The notes below the pieces were generated by a model. That model was not told where the DNA came from. It saw only the letters and a list, made by a program, of their open reading frames with translations, and ran no database searches. This document shows, one piece after another, positions 25,924-34,852 of a stretch of DNA of 60,173 nucleotides (positions within the stretch are counted from its first letter, which is position 1; the number at the start of each line of letters is the position of its first letter). The translations under genes were made by a program, and so were the position numbers. Source of the DNA: an uncultured Eubacteriales bacterium (GTDB lineage: Bacteria > Bacillota > Clostridia > Christensenellales > Aristaeellaceae); the NCBI GenBank assembly GCA_900318145.1, contig ONJM01000015.1:1-60173 (forward strand), written 5' to 3'.

Positions 25924-27261
25924 TCAGTCGTCGACGACGAGATAGTCGATATCCCGTGTCAGCGTGGTATGGTCGAGAAATTCGGCAAATTTGGTTCGGG
26001 TAGACGGCCAGTTGATTTCTTCAGCGGCCATGTTTCCAAAGGTGATTGAACGGACGTCCTCCTGCCGGGGGATGCGGAACTCCTCGATGGTGCAGTCCCT
26101 GAGCGTCCACGCGATGCCGGACGCCTCAACGATTTCCTGCAGATTCATATTGGTGGTGTCCTGGTGCTCGTTGATGCTGTTGGCCAGGGCGTTTGCCTCA
26201 TCCAGGGAGAAAGCGCGGCACTCATCAGCCAGCGCGCTCAAAACGGTCCGGACACGCTGGGTGCGCATGAAATCGGTATCGCCTTTGCCTGCTTTCCGGA
26301 TCCGCATATACAGGAGAGCGGAATGCCCCTTCATATGATACAGACCTGCAGGGGCGCGCCTGTTCAGATGCACGTCCGCACCGGTCATCACCTCAAGGCG
26401 GTTATGTTCAAAGCTGTAGAATCCTTTTTCGACGGTTCCGTCCTCCAGTGTGATGCTGCAGCTCCCCCCCGGTTCAAACGTGATCGCGCTTCCCCATGAG
26501 CCCGTGAAGGAGACCGTGCTGTCCACATAGCCGCTGTCTGTTTCCCGGAAGTGTCCGGAATCGATGGTAAATTCCAGGGCCTGCCCCTTTGTGGTGACAT
26601 ACTGCAGGACTGCCGTGCTGTCCGCAAACTTCAGCGGAAAATATCCGTCAGCCTTGATTACGGTATGACGGGGCACCGCGTAGCGGGCGAGATAATCGAT
26701 TTCGTCAGCAGTCAGTTCGACATATACGCCGTCCAGGCACTCAAGGTCGATGATGTCCTGGATCTGGGAGAAGTTGAAAAGGATGTATTTTTCAATTTTG
26801 ATTCCCAGATGCTCACTGATCAGCCTGCAGAGCGCTTCCGCCCCGAAATCATTGTAAATATACGTGATACGGCCATAATACTGTTTTTCGTCGGTACTGC
26901 CCGGTTTCAGGACAGCTGCGTCACGGATGATATTGGAGATCATCACCCGGTGTGCTGCAGTGTCCAGCGTCAGAATGACCATCCCGTCCGTAAAGCCGAA
27001 TTTGTCCGCTCCGCGGCCCTGCTCCAGCGGCGTGGAAGGGTAATCCTTCGGGCGGGGGGATGACTGCCACCTGTCAATGCAAAGCAGCAGATAATGGTGC
27101 TGGCCCGGATTGGTGTCGGGCAGATCATCCCAGGGAACGGTTTCTATAAACTCCGGCATGCGCTCTTTCGGAAGCCTGACATTTGCCCAGCCGCTGTCTT
27201 CCGCGGCGGCAAAGCAGGGAAGCAGGAGCACTGCGATCAGCAGACAGATAAACTTGCGCAC
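25924..27261 (-). CDS. LytR-CpsA-Psr (LCP) family protein with inserted beta domain
   Basis: LCP enzymes attach teichoic acids or capsule polymers to peptidoglycan from lipid-linked precursors. This 445-residue member has a signal peptide (LLIAVLLLPCFAAAEDSG) that looks cleavable rather than a permanent anchor. The LCP core is recognisable as LLLCIDRW (residue 58), FTDGMVILTLD (90-100), SNIIRDA (110-115) and, near 318-335, YMRIRK with GDTDFMRTQR carrying the conserved arginines and aspartate. Between about residues 213 and 305 lies an insertion absent from ordinary LCP proteins, with a WGSAITFEPGGS...GFYSFEHNRLEV pattern like a small lipocalin-type sheet. The start is GTG with AGGAGG 9 bases upstream. 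It leads a three-gene surface operon. Confidence 0.78.
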   Translation of the reverse strand: MRKFICLLIAVLLLPCFAAAEDSGWANVRLPKERMPEFIETVPWDDLPDTNPGQHHYLLLCIDRWQSSPRPKDYPSTPLEQGRGADKFGFTDGMVILTLDTAAHRVMISNIIRDAAVLKPGSTDEKQYYGRITYIYNDFGAEALCRLISEHLGIKIEKYILFNFSQIQDIIDLECLDGVYVELTADEIDYLARYAVPRHTVIKADGYFPLKFADSTAVLQYVTTKGQALEFTIDSGHFRETDSGYVDSTVSFTGSWGSAITFEPGGSCSITLEDGTVEKGFYSFEHNRLEVMTGADVHLNRRAPAGLYHMKGHSALLYMRIRKAGKGDTDFMRTQRVRTVLSALADECRAFSLDEANALANSINEHQDTTNMNLQEIVEASGIAWTLRDCTIEEFRIPRQEDVRSITFGNMAAEEINWPSTRTKFAEFLDHTTLTRDIDYLVVDD

Positions 27262-27298
27262 GGATAACTTCCTCCTGAATAAAGGATATCAATAATAA

Positions 27299-27304
27299 AT
27301 TATA
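27299..27304 (-). promoter_or_regulatory. -10 element for the LCP operon
   Basis: A TATAAT on the minus strand sits 38 bases before the GTG start, with only TTCCGT at the -35 position, so the promoter is weak or activator-dependent. The region between it and the divergent promoter at 27336 is AT-rich. Confidence 0.35.
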
Positions 27305-27335
27305 CACTAAATCTTAAAAAAACGGAAATGAAAAA

Positions 27336-27364
27336 TTTGATTTTGAAGAAATCAATGGTATAAT
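27336..27364 (+). promoter_or_regulatory. Extended -10 promoter for the COG2509 flavoprotein
   Basis: TTTGAT (27336-27341), 17 bases, then TATAAT (27359-27364) preceded by TGG, which makes an extended -10 element. The transcript starts about 18 bases before the start codon. Confidence 0.7.
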
Positions 27365-27389
27365 TCTTAAGAACGGAAGGAGAAACAGC

Positions 27390-28760
27390 ATGGATTACGA
27401 TGTTCTGATTATCGGGGCAGGTCCCGGCGGTATTTTTACTGCCTATGAACTGGTTCAGAAAGCAAAAAAACCGCTTAAAACCGCAGTGTTTGAGCTTGGA
27501 AACCCGCTGAACCGGAGGAGGTGCCCGATTGACGGTGAAAAGGTGAAGAGCTGCATTCGCTGCAAAACCTGTTCCATCATGAGCGGGTTCGGAGGAGCCG
27601 GTGCCTTTTCGGACGGAAAGTACAACATTACCAACGAATTTGGCGGAAGCCTGCATGAACATGTAGGAAAAGCCCGCGCGCTGGAACTGATGCGCTATGT
27701 GGACGATATCAACCTGAAATACGGCGGAAAGGGGACGAAGCTGTATTCCACTGCAAACAGCGCGATCAAACAGATGTGCCTGCAGCACGGCCTGCATCTG
27801 CTGGACGCACAGGTTCGCCACCTGGGCACGGATATCAATTATATTGTGCTGGAAAACCTGTACAACGAACTGAAGGATAAGGTTCAGTTCTTTTTCGGCA
27901 CGCCGGTGGCTTCCGTGGAACGGATAGAGGGCGGATATCGTGTGACGCCGGAAGGTATGGCGCCTGTTACGGCGGCGAAGTGCGTGATTTCCGTTGGGCG
28001 CAGCGGCAGCAAATGGATGGAAGGCATCTGCCGTAAAATGGGTATTCCCACGCGAAGCAACCGCGTGGATATCGGCGTCCGGGTGGAACTGCCCGCGGAA
28101 ATTTTCCGACATCTGACGGACGCGCTGTATGAAAGCAAAATCGTTTACAGGACAGAGAAATTTGAAGATCTCGTCCGCACCTTCTGCATGAATCCATTCG
28201 GAGCTGTCGTCAGCGAGAACACGAACGGCATCGTAACGGTGAACGGCCACAGCTTTGAGGATCCCGCGAAACATACGGAGAACACGAATTTCGCGCTGCT
28301 GGTCAGCAAGCATTTTTCAGAGCCCTTCAAGGATTCAAACGGATACGGTGAATCCATCGCCAGGCTCAGCAATATGCTTGGCGGCGGTGTGATCGTGCAG
28401 CGGTTCGGGGACCTGGTGCGAGGAAGGAGAAGCACGCCGGGAAGAATCGCGGGATCATTTGTAACTCCGACGCTTTCCGCGACGCCGGGAGATCTTAGCC
28501 TTGTAATTCCGAAACGGATTCTGGACGGGATTATTGAAATGATATATGCGCTTGACAAAATCGCTCCCGGTACTGCCAACGACGATACCCTGCTGTACGG
28601 TGTGGAAGTAAAATTCTACAATATGGAAGTTGAACTGGATGAGAATCTGGAAACCCAGTATCCCGGCCTGTATGTAATCGGCGACGGAAGCGGCGTGACG
28701 CACAGCCTCAGCCACGCAAGCGCCAGCGGTGTACACGTGGCGAGGCGGATCATCGGGTAA
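27390..28760 (+). CDS. FAD-dependent dehydrogenase (COG2509 family)
   Basis: 456 residues. The N-terminus has the dinucleotide-binding GxGxxG (IIGAGPGGIF) and an FAD-type acidic end of strand 2. A Cys cluster CIRCKTC (about residues 54-60) comes just before a GFGGAGAFSDGK motif. This pairing marks the widespread but poorly characterised COG2509 dehydrogenases. The C-terminus has YVIGDGSG and LSHASASG, the second FAD-binding segment. The three close cysteines might bind a metal or act in redox, which is inference. Its own strong extended promoter and GGAAGGAG before the ATG give good expression. It converges on tmcAL with an 11-base overlap of the coding ends. Confidence 0.87.
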   Translation: MDYDVLIIGAGPGGIFTAYELVQKAKKPLKTAVFELGNPLNRRRCPIDGEKVKSCIRCKTCSIMSGFGGAGAFSDGKYNITNEFGGSLHEHVGKARALELMRYVDDINLKYGGKGTKLYSTANSAIKQMCLQHGLHLLDAQVRHLGTDINYIVLENLYNELKDKVQFFFGTPVASVERIEGGYRVTPEGMAPVTAAKCVISVGRSGSKWMEGICRKMGIPTRSNRVDIGVRVELPAEIFRHLTDALYESKIVYRTEKFEDLVRTFCMNPFGAVVSENTNGIVTVNGHSFEDPAKHTENTNFALLVSKHFSEPFKDSNGYGESIARLSNMLGGGVIVQRFGDLVRGRRSTPGRIAGSFVTPTLSATPGDLSLVIPKRILDGIIEMIYALDKIAPGTANDDTLLYGVEVKFYNMEVELDENLETQYPGLYVIGDGSGVTHSLSHASASGVHVARRIIG

Positions 28761-29916
28761 CGGTCCGTTCGGTACAGGGAAAACCACCGGAAAGCCCGCT
28801 GCACATTCCCCAGATCCGGAAAGCTTCCGCATCCGCAGGATCGGCCTTTTCCAGCCATTCAGCGGCGGGACGTACACGCACCGGACCGCTTTTCCAGGGA
28901 CCCGTCAGTGACGGGTTCTTTCTGATTGCGAGCAGCAGCGCACTGTCCGGCAGAGCGGTTTCCGACAGCCGTTTCCCGGTGATGCCGAGAAGCGCATAGG
29001 TACAGAGCCTGCTGATGCGGGAAGCGGAATAACGGCGTGTTGTCAAAAGCGAAATCAATTCTTCCCGTGAACTTGCCGCGGCGGAGGCTTTCAGCAGCGC
29101 AGCACCCAGTCCTTCTCCGCAGTCCGGCATAAGAGCAGCCTGCCCGGGTGTCATCGAACGCAGCCTGGCGAGCAGGACAGCATCCAATTTCTTCGGATCC
29201 GGCGTGGTTCCGGAAAGGAAAGCGGCGCGCACGGCCTTTTGCGAAAAAGGCGGAAGAGCGGACAGAGCGTCCTGCCAGGCACCGCGCCGAAGCGATGCGC
29301 ATACCGCGGAAGCAGACGGCGATACAGGGGAAATGCATTCGCTGTGATAGGAACCGATGCGCGGAATGATCACCGGTGTAAGGGAAACGCCAAGGCGACG
29401 GACAGCGCGAAGATAGCAGACAGCAAGGATGTTGTTCGGCCGGTTCAGCAGCGCTTCGCATTCGGGAATACAGCTTCCGGCTGCCCGTGCGAGGGCGGCG
29501 GGATATCCTGTCCCTTCCGCAAGCAGGCCGCGAAGCATTCCGCGGAAGGGTTCCGGCTGATCTTCCAGCAGATCCGCGGTCTGCTGCAGAAGCGGAAGAT
29601 CCGCGTTTTCCGCTCCAAAAGCAAGATGGGTCGCACCCAGAGAAGAAAGCAGGAATACCGCTCCGAGCGCATAGTGTTCGGCGTCCCGGACCGTCCAGAG
29701 GACAGGCAGGGATACAACCGCGTCTGCGCCGGCGTCAAGCGCGCATTCAGCCCGCACAAAGGGCGAAAATACCGCCGGTCCGCCGCGCTGCCTGAACACG
29801 CCCGAAAGAGCGACGATCACCGCGGAAGGTGCCGCGGCGGAAACCGCGCTGCGCAGATGATAAAGATGCCCGTTATGGAACGGATCGTATTCCGCAATAA
29901 TGCCGAGAACCGCCAT
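28750..29916 (-). CDS. tmcAL: tRNA(Met) cytidine acetate ligase
   Basis: TmcAL (YlbM) uses ATP and acetate to acetylate the wobble cytidine of elongator tRNA-Met. The 388-residue protein opens with GIIAEYDPFHNGH, the nucleotidyltransferase HxGH-type site, followed by ALSGVFRQRGGPAVF and FGAEN. The later SGTTPDPKKLDAVLL part fits the C-terminal tRNA-binding half. The ATG at 29916 is chosen because GGGAGG lies 5 bases upstream; the longer frame adds 23 residues without one. It is divergent from ackA, whose product makes or uses acetate, the substrate of TmcAL; the gene pair may therefore share metabolic sense. The 3' end overlaps the converging flavoprotein gene. Confidence 0.9.
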   Translation of the reverse strand: MAVLGIIAEYDPFHNGHLYHLRSAVSAAAPSAVIVALSGVFRQRGGPAVFSPFVRAECALDAGADAVVSLPVLWTVRDAEHYALGAVFLLSSLGATHLAFGAENADLPLLQQTADLLEDQPEPFRGMLRGLLAEGTGYPAALARAAGSCIPECEALLNRPNNILAVCYLRAVRRLGVSLTPVIIPRIGSYHSECISPVSPSASAVCASLRRGAWQDALSALPPFSQKAVRAAFLSGTTPDPKKLDAVLLARLRSMTPGQAALMPDCGEGLGAALLKASAAASSREELISLLTTRRYSASRISRLCTYALLGITGKRLSETALPDSALLLAIRKNPSLTGPWKSGPVRVRPAAEWLEKADPADAEAFRIWGMCSGLSGGFPCTERTVTR

Positions 29917-29994
29917 AAAATCCTCCCTGACAGGAAACCGCTGAGGCTTTTTTCCGAGTGTAGCATGAAGACGAAAGATTTTCAATCAATCGTC

Positions 29995-30023
29995 TTTTCA
30001 TTCCCCGGAAAAGCGTGTATAAT
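29995..30023 (+). promoter_or_regulatory. ackA: Promoter for ackA
   Basis: TTTTCA (29995-30000), 17 bases, TATAAT (30018-30023), 36 bases before the start codon. Confidence 0.5.
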
Positions 30024-30058
30024 CAAACTATCTACTGAATGCAAAGGAGATAATTGGC

Positions 30059-31297
30059 ATGAAAATTCTGGTTGTGAACGCGGGCTCCTCTTCCCTGAAA
30101 TACCAGCTGATTGACATGGACGGCGAAAAGGAACTGGCGAAAGGCCTGGTGGAACGTATCGGGATCGAAGGCAGCCGCCTGAAGCACAGCGCCGGTGAAA
30201 AGAAAACCGAGATTGAGCAGGAAATCCCCGATCATGAGGCCGCAGCCCAGCTGATGCTGAAGATTCTGCAGGATCCCGAGTATGGCGTCATTAAAAGCAC
30301 CGATGAAATCGGCGCTGTCGGGCACAGAGTTCTGCACGGCGGCAGCGCATTTACGGCCTCCGTTATTGTAAATGACGCGGCCAAACAGGCTATCCGCGAC
30401 TGTTTCCCGCTGGGACCGCTGCATAACCCGGCGAATCTCATGGGGATCGAAGCCTGCGAAAAGGTCATGAAGGGCACGCCGCAGGTAGCCGTTTTCGATA
30501 CGGCATTCCATCAGACGATGCCTCCGAAAGCTTACATGTACGGCGTTCCGAAGATGTATGAGGAAAAGCTGCACGTGCGCCGTTACGGTTTCCACGGGAC
30601 CAGCCACCGCTTTGTAAGCCGCAGGGTCTGTGAGTTCCTTGGAGTCAGCCCGGAAGGAAAGCGGATCATTATCTGCCATCTGGGAAACGGCTCCAGTCTG
30701 AGTGCGGTGAAGGACGGGAAGTGCCAGGATACCTCCATGGGCCTGACGCCTCTTGAGGGCCTTCTGATGGGTACACGCTGCGGCAGCTGTGATCCCGCGG
30801 TGGTACAGTTCATTGCCAATAATCCCCTGAAGGAAGACGGCACGCCTCTCGGACATCCGGTCAGCGTAGACGATGTACTGACGATGATGAACAAGAAGAG
30901 CGGTCTGCTGGGAATCAGCGGCAAAAGCAGCGACTGCCGTGATATCGACAGCCTGGCTGATGCCGGAGACCCGGACGCGACGCTTGCCCGGGAAATGCTG
31001 ATTTACGGCATCAAGAAGTATATCGGTTCCTATGCGGCGGCCATGGGCGGGGTTGATATTATCGTATTCACGGCCGGAATCGGCGAAAACAACGCGTATC
31101 TGCGGGAACGTGTCATTGACGGACTGGAATTCATGGGCGCAAAGATCGATCCGGAAAAAAACAAGACCCGGAAGGAAGCCGTGATTTCCGCATGCGACAG
31201 CAAGGTTACCGTGTGTGTGATTCCGACAAATGAAGAAATTATGATCGCGCGGGACACTCTGGATCTTGTTACAACGGGCAAGGTCCGGGACAACTGA
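30059..31297 (+). CDS. ackA: Acetate kinase
   Basis: AckA interconverts acetyl phosphate plus ADP with acetate plus ATP, the last energy-yielding step of acetate fermentation. The 412-residue protein has the ASKHA kinase fold. The first phosphate loop is NAGSSSLKY at the N-terminus. Central segments are VAVFDTAFH and RYGFHGTSHR, and the adenine-site segments are HLGNGSSLSAV and FTAGIGENN. AAAGGAG lies a few bases before the ATG. No pta gene is visible in the window. It is followed by yceD-rpmF with a separate promoter, an arrangement common in Clostridia. Confidence 0.96.
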   Translation: MKILVVNAGSSSLKYQLIDMDGEKELAKGLVERIGIEGSRLKHSAGEKKTEIEQEIPDHEAAAQLMLKILQDPEYGVIKSTDEIGAVGHRVLHGGSAFTASVIVNDAAKQAIRDCFPLGPLHNPANLMGIEACEKVMKGTPQVAVFDTAFHQTMPPKAYMYGVPKMYEEKLHVRRYGFHGTSHRFVSRRVCEFLGVSPEGKRIIICHLGNGSSLSAVKDGKCQDTSMGLTPLEGLLMGTRCGSCDPAVVQFIANNPLKEDGTPLGHPVSVDDVLTMMNKKSGLLGISGKSSDCRDIDSLADAGDPDATLAREMLIYGIKKYIGSYAAAMGGVDIIVFTAGIGENNAYLRERVIDGLEFMGAKIDPEKNKTRKEAVISACDSKVTVCVIPTNEEIMIARDTLDLVTTGKVRDN

Positions 31298-31338
31298 AAA
31301 CCTGCGGCGGCAAAAGCCGGAATGTGTTGAAATTGTTG

Positions 31339-31367
31339 TTGACAAACGATTTCGAAACAACTATAAT
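31339..31367 (+). promoter_or_regulatory. rpmF: Consensus promoter for yceD-rpmF
   Basis: A perfect TTGACA (31339-31344) and a perfect TATAAT (31362-31367), 17 bases apart, start the transcript about 22 bases before yceD. This is the strongest promoter in the window, as expected for a ribosomal protein gene. Confidence 0.92.
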
Positions 31368-31395
31368 GACAAACGGTCACTTTTGAGGTGAGGAC

Positions 31396-31887
31396 ATGAA
31401 GCTTGATGTATCGGATGCTTTATCCCATCCCGGCCAGGAGTACCGTTTCTCCGGAACGCAGGCCATTGCGGATCAGGAGATCGCCGGAGATACCGTCCGG
31501 ATGGACGATTGTACGGTGGAAGGATGCTTTATGGCCGACGAGGACGGGAACATCGCGGTGAAAGGCAAGCTCAGGACTGTTGCCCACGCCCCGTGCGCCA
31601 ATTGCCTTGAAGAGGCACAAGCCGAAGTCATAAATGATTTTGACGAAGTGTTTCAGCGGGGCGGCGATCCGGAGGATGATGAAATCTTTGCCTATGACGG
31701 GCACGAGGTTTCCCTGGACAAACTGGTTATGTCATACGCCGTCATGGCTCTGCCAATCCGATTCCTTTGCAGAGAGGATTGTCCGGGCTTTGAATACAGG
31801 GACCCGGATGCCGTCCGTGCCGAACCGGGAATTCATTTTCCCTTCGCCGGGCTGCAGCAAATGCTTGATAACAATGAGGAGGTGTGA
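31396..31887 (+). CDS. yceD: YceD family protein (DUF177)
   Basis: A 163-residue protein of the YceD / DUF177 family, regularly encoded beside rpmF and linked to 23S rRNA maturation in bacteria and chloroplasts. The family pattern is visible: CANCLEEAQAE in the middle and CREDCPG near the C-terminus (Cys pairs that may bind zinc), with the acidic stretch GGDPEDDEIFAYDG between them. GAGGTGAGG lies just before the ATG. It begins the rpmF operon, and the gap to rpmF is 3 bases. Confidence 0.9.
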   Translation: MKLDVSDALSHPGQEYRFSGTQAIADQEIAGDTVRMDDCTVEGCFMADEDGNIAVKGKLRTVAHAPCANCLEEAQAEVINDFDEVFQRGGDPEDDEIFAYDGHEVSLDKLVMSYAVMALPIRFLCREDCPGFEYRDPDAVRAEPGIHFPFAGLQQMLDNNEEV

Positions 31888-31890
31888 ATC

Positions 31891-32082
31891 ATGGCTGTTC
31901 CGAAGGGGAAAATATCTAAGGCTCGCAAACACAGCCGCCGCGCCAACTGGAAGCTGGCTCTGCCGGGAATCTCTGAATGCCCTCAGTGCCATCAGATGAA
32001 GCTGGCTCATCGCGTGTGCAAACATTGCGGTTACTATAAGGGCGTCCAGGTCGTCAATATGGACGAAGAAAAGAACGCCTGA
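31891..32082 (+). CDS. rpmF: 50S ribosomal protein L32
   Basis: A 63-residue ribosomal protein of the large subunit. The N-terminal MAVPKGKISKARKHSRRANW is the family signature. It is the zinc-binding (C+) form, with CPQCH at about residue 30 and CKHCG at about 43. AGGAGG lies 8 bases upstream, within the end of yceD. It shares the strong yceD promoter. A terminator-type hairpin follows. Confidence 0.97.
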   Translation: MAVPKGKISKARKHSRRANWKLALPGISECPQCHQMKLAHRVCKHCGYYKGVQVVNMDEEKNA

Positions 32083-32121
32083 TTGCCGACTGCTTTTTTC
32101 CAGGTAAGCTTAAGCTTTTTG

Positions 32122-32148
32122 CAGCTCCGCCCATCAGGGTCGGAGCTG
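32122..32148 (+). terminator. Terminator-like hairpin between rpmF and valS
   Basis: CAGCTCCG (32122-32129) pairs with CGGAGCTG (32141-32148) around an 11-base loop, followed by TTTGTGT. It probably ends most rpmF transcripts with some read-through into valS, as no promoter is evident in the 95-base gap. A perfect AAGCTTAAGCTT palindrome precedes it at 32106-32117. Confidence 0.55.
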
Positions 32149-32177
32149 TTTGTGTACACAGGAGGAGGGATTCAGAC

Positions 32178-34832
32178 ATGGAGAAGAAAATGACCGGCGC
32201 CGATATGGAAACACGGTTCAACCCGCAGTCTATCGAAGCAGATCTCTACAAAGCCTGGGAGGAATCAGGCGCATTTGTCGCGCACCGGAAGGAAGGCAGA
32301 AAACCCTTCACCATCGTTATGCCGCCGCCCAATATTACCGGACAGCTGCATATGGGCCATGCCATGGATTGCATTCTGCAGGACGCTCCAATCCGCTATC
32401 ACCGGATGAAGGGTGATCCTACCCTGTGGCTGCCGGGTACGGATCACGCCGCGATCGCCACCGAGGTAAAGATTGTGGACGCGATGCGCGAGGAAGGACT
32501 CACCAAAAAAGAAATCGGCCGTGAAGCGTTCCTGGAAAGAGCCTGGAACTGGAAAAAGGAATACGGCGGACGTATCGTACATCAGCAGCGGAAGATGGGC
32601 GTTTCCTGCGACTGGAGCCGGGAACGTTTCACCATGGACGAAGGCTGCAGCCGCGCTGTGCGCGAGGTGTTTGTGCGTCTGTACGAAAAAGGGCTGATCT
32701 ATCGCGGAAACCGGATGATCAACTGGTGCCCGGCCTGCCGCAGCGCCCTGAGCGACGCGGAAGTGGAATACAAGGATCAGGCCAGCCATCTGTGGCATAT
32801 CCGCTATCCCGGTGCTGACGGCGGTGAAGGTGTTGTGGTGGCGACCACCCGGCCTGAAACCATGCTGGGCGATACCGGCGTGGCTGTGAACCCTGCGGAT
32901 GAACGGTATACGGACCTGGTGGGGAAAAAGGTGATCCTGCCCCTGATGGACAGGGAAATTCCGGTGGTGGCCGACGATTATGTGGAAATGGATTTCGGCA
33001 CCGGCGCAGTGAAGATGACGCCCGCCCATGATCCGAACGACTTTGAAGTAGCCCAGCGCCATAACCTGGACATTATTACGGTCACCAATGACGACGGCAC
33101 CATGAACGAGAACGCCGGGCGTTTTGCCGGCATGGACCCGATGGAATGCCGCAAGGCTGTGGTGGAAGAGCTGGATAAGTTGGGGCTGCTGGTGAAAATC
33201 GAGGATTACAGTCATAACGTGGGTTTCTGCTACCGGCATGGGAACACTCCTGTGGAGCCGCGACTGAGCGAGCAGTGGTTCGTGAAGATGAAGCCCCTGG
33301 CAGAACCGGCGATTGCCGCAGTGCGGGAAGGAAGGATAAAGTTCGTTCCTGAGCGGTTCAGCAAGATGTATTACAACTGGATGGAGAATATCCGGGACTG
33401 GTGTATCAGCCGCCAGCTGTGGTGGGGCCACCGGATTCCCGTATGGTACTGCGATGCATGCGGTGAAATGATCGTTTCCCGCGAAGACCCGGCGTGCTGC
33501 CCGAAGTGCGGCAGCAGCCTGCGCCAGGATGAGGATGTCCTGGACACCTGGTTCTCTTCCGCCCTGTGGCCTTTCTCCACGCTGGGATGGCCGGACATTA
33601 CGGAAGATCTGAAATATTTCTATCCAACAAGCATGCTGGTAACCGGGTACGATATTATTACTTTCTGGGTATCCAGAATGATCGTGTCCGGCATCGAGCA
33701 GATGGGTGAAGCGCCTTTTGAAACCGTACTGATCCACGGACTGGTGCGCGACGAACAGGGAAGAAAGATGTCCAAATCCCTCGGCAACGGCGTGGATCCT
33801 CTGGAAGTGATCGAGGAATACGGCGCCGACGCGCTTCGTTTCAGCCTGGTAATGGGCGTGAGTCCCGGGAATGATACCCGTTACAGCCGTGACAAAGTGG
33901 AAGCGGCAAGGAATTTTGCCAACAAGGTCTGGAATGCCAGCCGCTTTGTGCTGATGAATGTGAACGAACGGAAGGATTTTGATCCGGCGAAGCTGGAAAC
34001 GGCAGACAAATGGATCCTCTCACGCCTGCAGGAAGCAGTCCGTGACGTTTCCGACCATATGGAGGACGGGGATTTCGGGCTGGCCGCAACCAAGATCTAT
34101 GATTTCGCCTGGAGCGAGTTCTGTGACTGGTATATTGAACTGAGCAAATCCAGACTGCTGGGTGAAGATGGTGAAAGCAAGGAAACCGTGAAGGCGGTTC
34201 TGCTTTATGTGCTGGAGAATCTGCTGAAGCTGCTGCATCCCTTCATGCCGTTCCTGACGGAACAGGTGTACAAATATCTGCCGGAAACAGAAGGCTTCCT
34301 GATGCTGCAGAAGTGGCCGGAGGTGAAGGAAGAGCTGTTCTTCGGTGAAGATGAGCGGAAGATGCAGGGGATCATGGAGATCATCCGCACGATCCGGAAT
34401 CTGCGGAGCGAGATGAACGTGGCGCCTTCCAGGCGGACCCGCCTGATGCTGCTGCCGGCAGAAGGCTGGGCGGGCACGCTGACGGGCGGCGACGGTTATT
34501 TCCGCCGCCTTGCCGGAGCATCCGAGACCGAGCTGCTGTCAGACCGGAACGCTGTGTCCGGGAAAACGGTATCCGCTGTAACTGCGGCCGGCGAACTCTT
34601 TATTCCGCTGGGCGACCTGGTGGACTTTGAAAAGGAAATTGCCCGTCTGGGCAAAGAACTGGAGAACCTGCGGAAGGAAATAAACCGGAGCCGCGGGATG
34701 CTGAACAATCAGGGTTTCGTGGCTAAAGCGCCGGCTCAGCTGGTTCAGCAGGAAAAGGATAAGCTGGAAGCGGCGGCGGCCAAGGAAAAGGCGCTGGAGA
34801 ACCGCATTGCCGAACTGAAGGATAATGTCTGA
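32178..34832 (+). CDS. valS: Valine-tRNA ligase
   Basis: ValRS charges tRNA-Val with valine. The 884-residue length is normal. The class I motifs are HMGH (residues 58-61, the HIGH box) and KMSKS (near residue 530). The editing domain carries TTRPETMLGDTGVAVNP. A C-terminal coiled coil (LGKELENLRKEINR) closes the protein, as is usual for ValRS. A zinc-like set of cysteines (CDACG, CCPKCG) lies near residue 430. GGAGGAGGGA is upstream of the ATG. No T-box leader fits in the short gap, unlike many Firmicutes aminoacyl-tRNA synthetase genes. rsmH follows 20 bases later. Confidence 0.97.
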   Translation: MEKKMTGADMETRFNPQSIEADLYKAWEESGAFVAHRKEGRKPFTIVMPPPNITGQLHMGHAMDCILQDAPIRYHRMKGDPTLWLPGTDHAAIATEVKIVDAMREEGLTKKEIGREAFLERAWNWKKEYGGRIVHQQRKMGVSCDWSRERFTMDEGCSRAVREVFVRLYEKGLIYRGNRMINWCPACRSALSDAEVEYKDQASHLWHIRYPGADGGEGVVVATTRPETMLGDTGVAVNPADERYTDLVGKKVILPLMDREIPVVADDYVEMDFGTGAVKMTPAHDPNDFEVAQRHNLDIITVTNDDGTMNENAGRFAGMDPMECRKAVVEELDKLGLLVKIEDYSHNVGFCYRHGNTPVEPRLSEQWFVKMKPLAEPAIAAVREGRIKFVPERFSKMYYNWMENIRDWCISRQLWWGHRIPVWYCDACGEMIVSREDPACCPKCGSSLRQDEDVLDTWFSSALWPFSTLGWPDITEDLKYFYPTSMLVTGYDIITFWVSRMIVSGIEQMGEAPFETVLIHGLVRDEQGRKMSKSLGNGVDPLEVIEEYGADALRFSLVMGVSPGNDTRYSRDKVEAARNFANKVWNASRFVLMNVNERKDFDPAKLETADKWILSRLQEAVRDVSDHMEDGDFGLAATKIYDFAWSEFCDWYIELSKSRLLGEDGESKETVKAVLLYVLENLLKLLHPFMPFLTEQVYKYLPETEGFLMLQKWPEVKEELFFGEDERKMQGIMEIIRTIRNLRSEMNVAPSRRTRLMLLPAEGWAGTLTGGDGYFRRLAGASETELLSDRNAVSGKTVSAVTAAGELFIPLGDLVDFEKEIARLGKELENLRKEINRSRGMLNNQGFVAKAPAQLVQQEKDKLEAAAAKEKALENRIAELKDNV

Positions 34833-34852
34833 GGGCTAACAGGGGAAACACC

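Noticed and set aside
29239-30114. Plus-strand open frame crossing the tmcAL-ackA intergenic region
   Set aside because: It is antisense to tmcAL, Arg/Lys-rich and has no ribosome binding site.
32106-32117. AAGCTTAAGCTT palindrome as a terminator or operator
   Set aside because: It has no loop and no partner gene; kept only as a remark in the rpmF-valS gap.
32083-32177. T-box riboswitch before valS
   Set aside because: The gap is too short and lacks the specifier stem and the T-box sequence.
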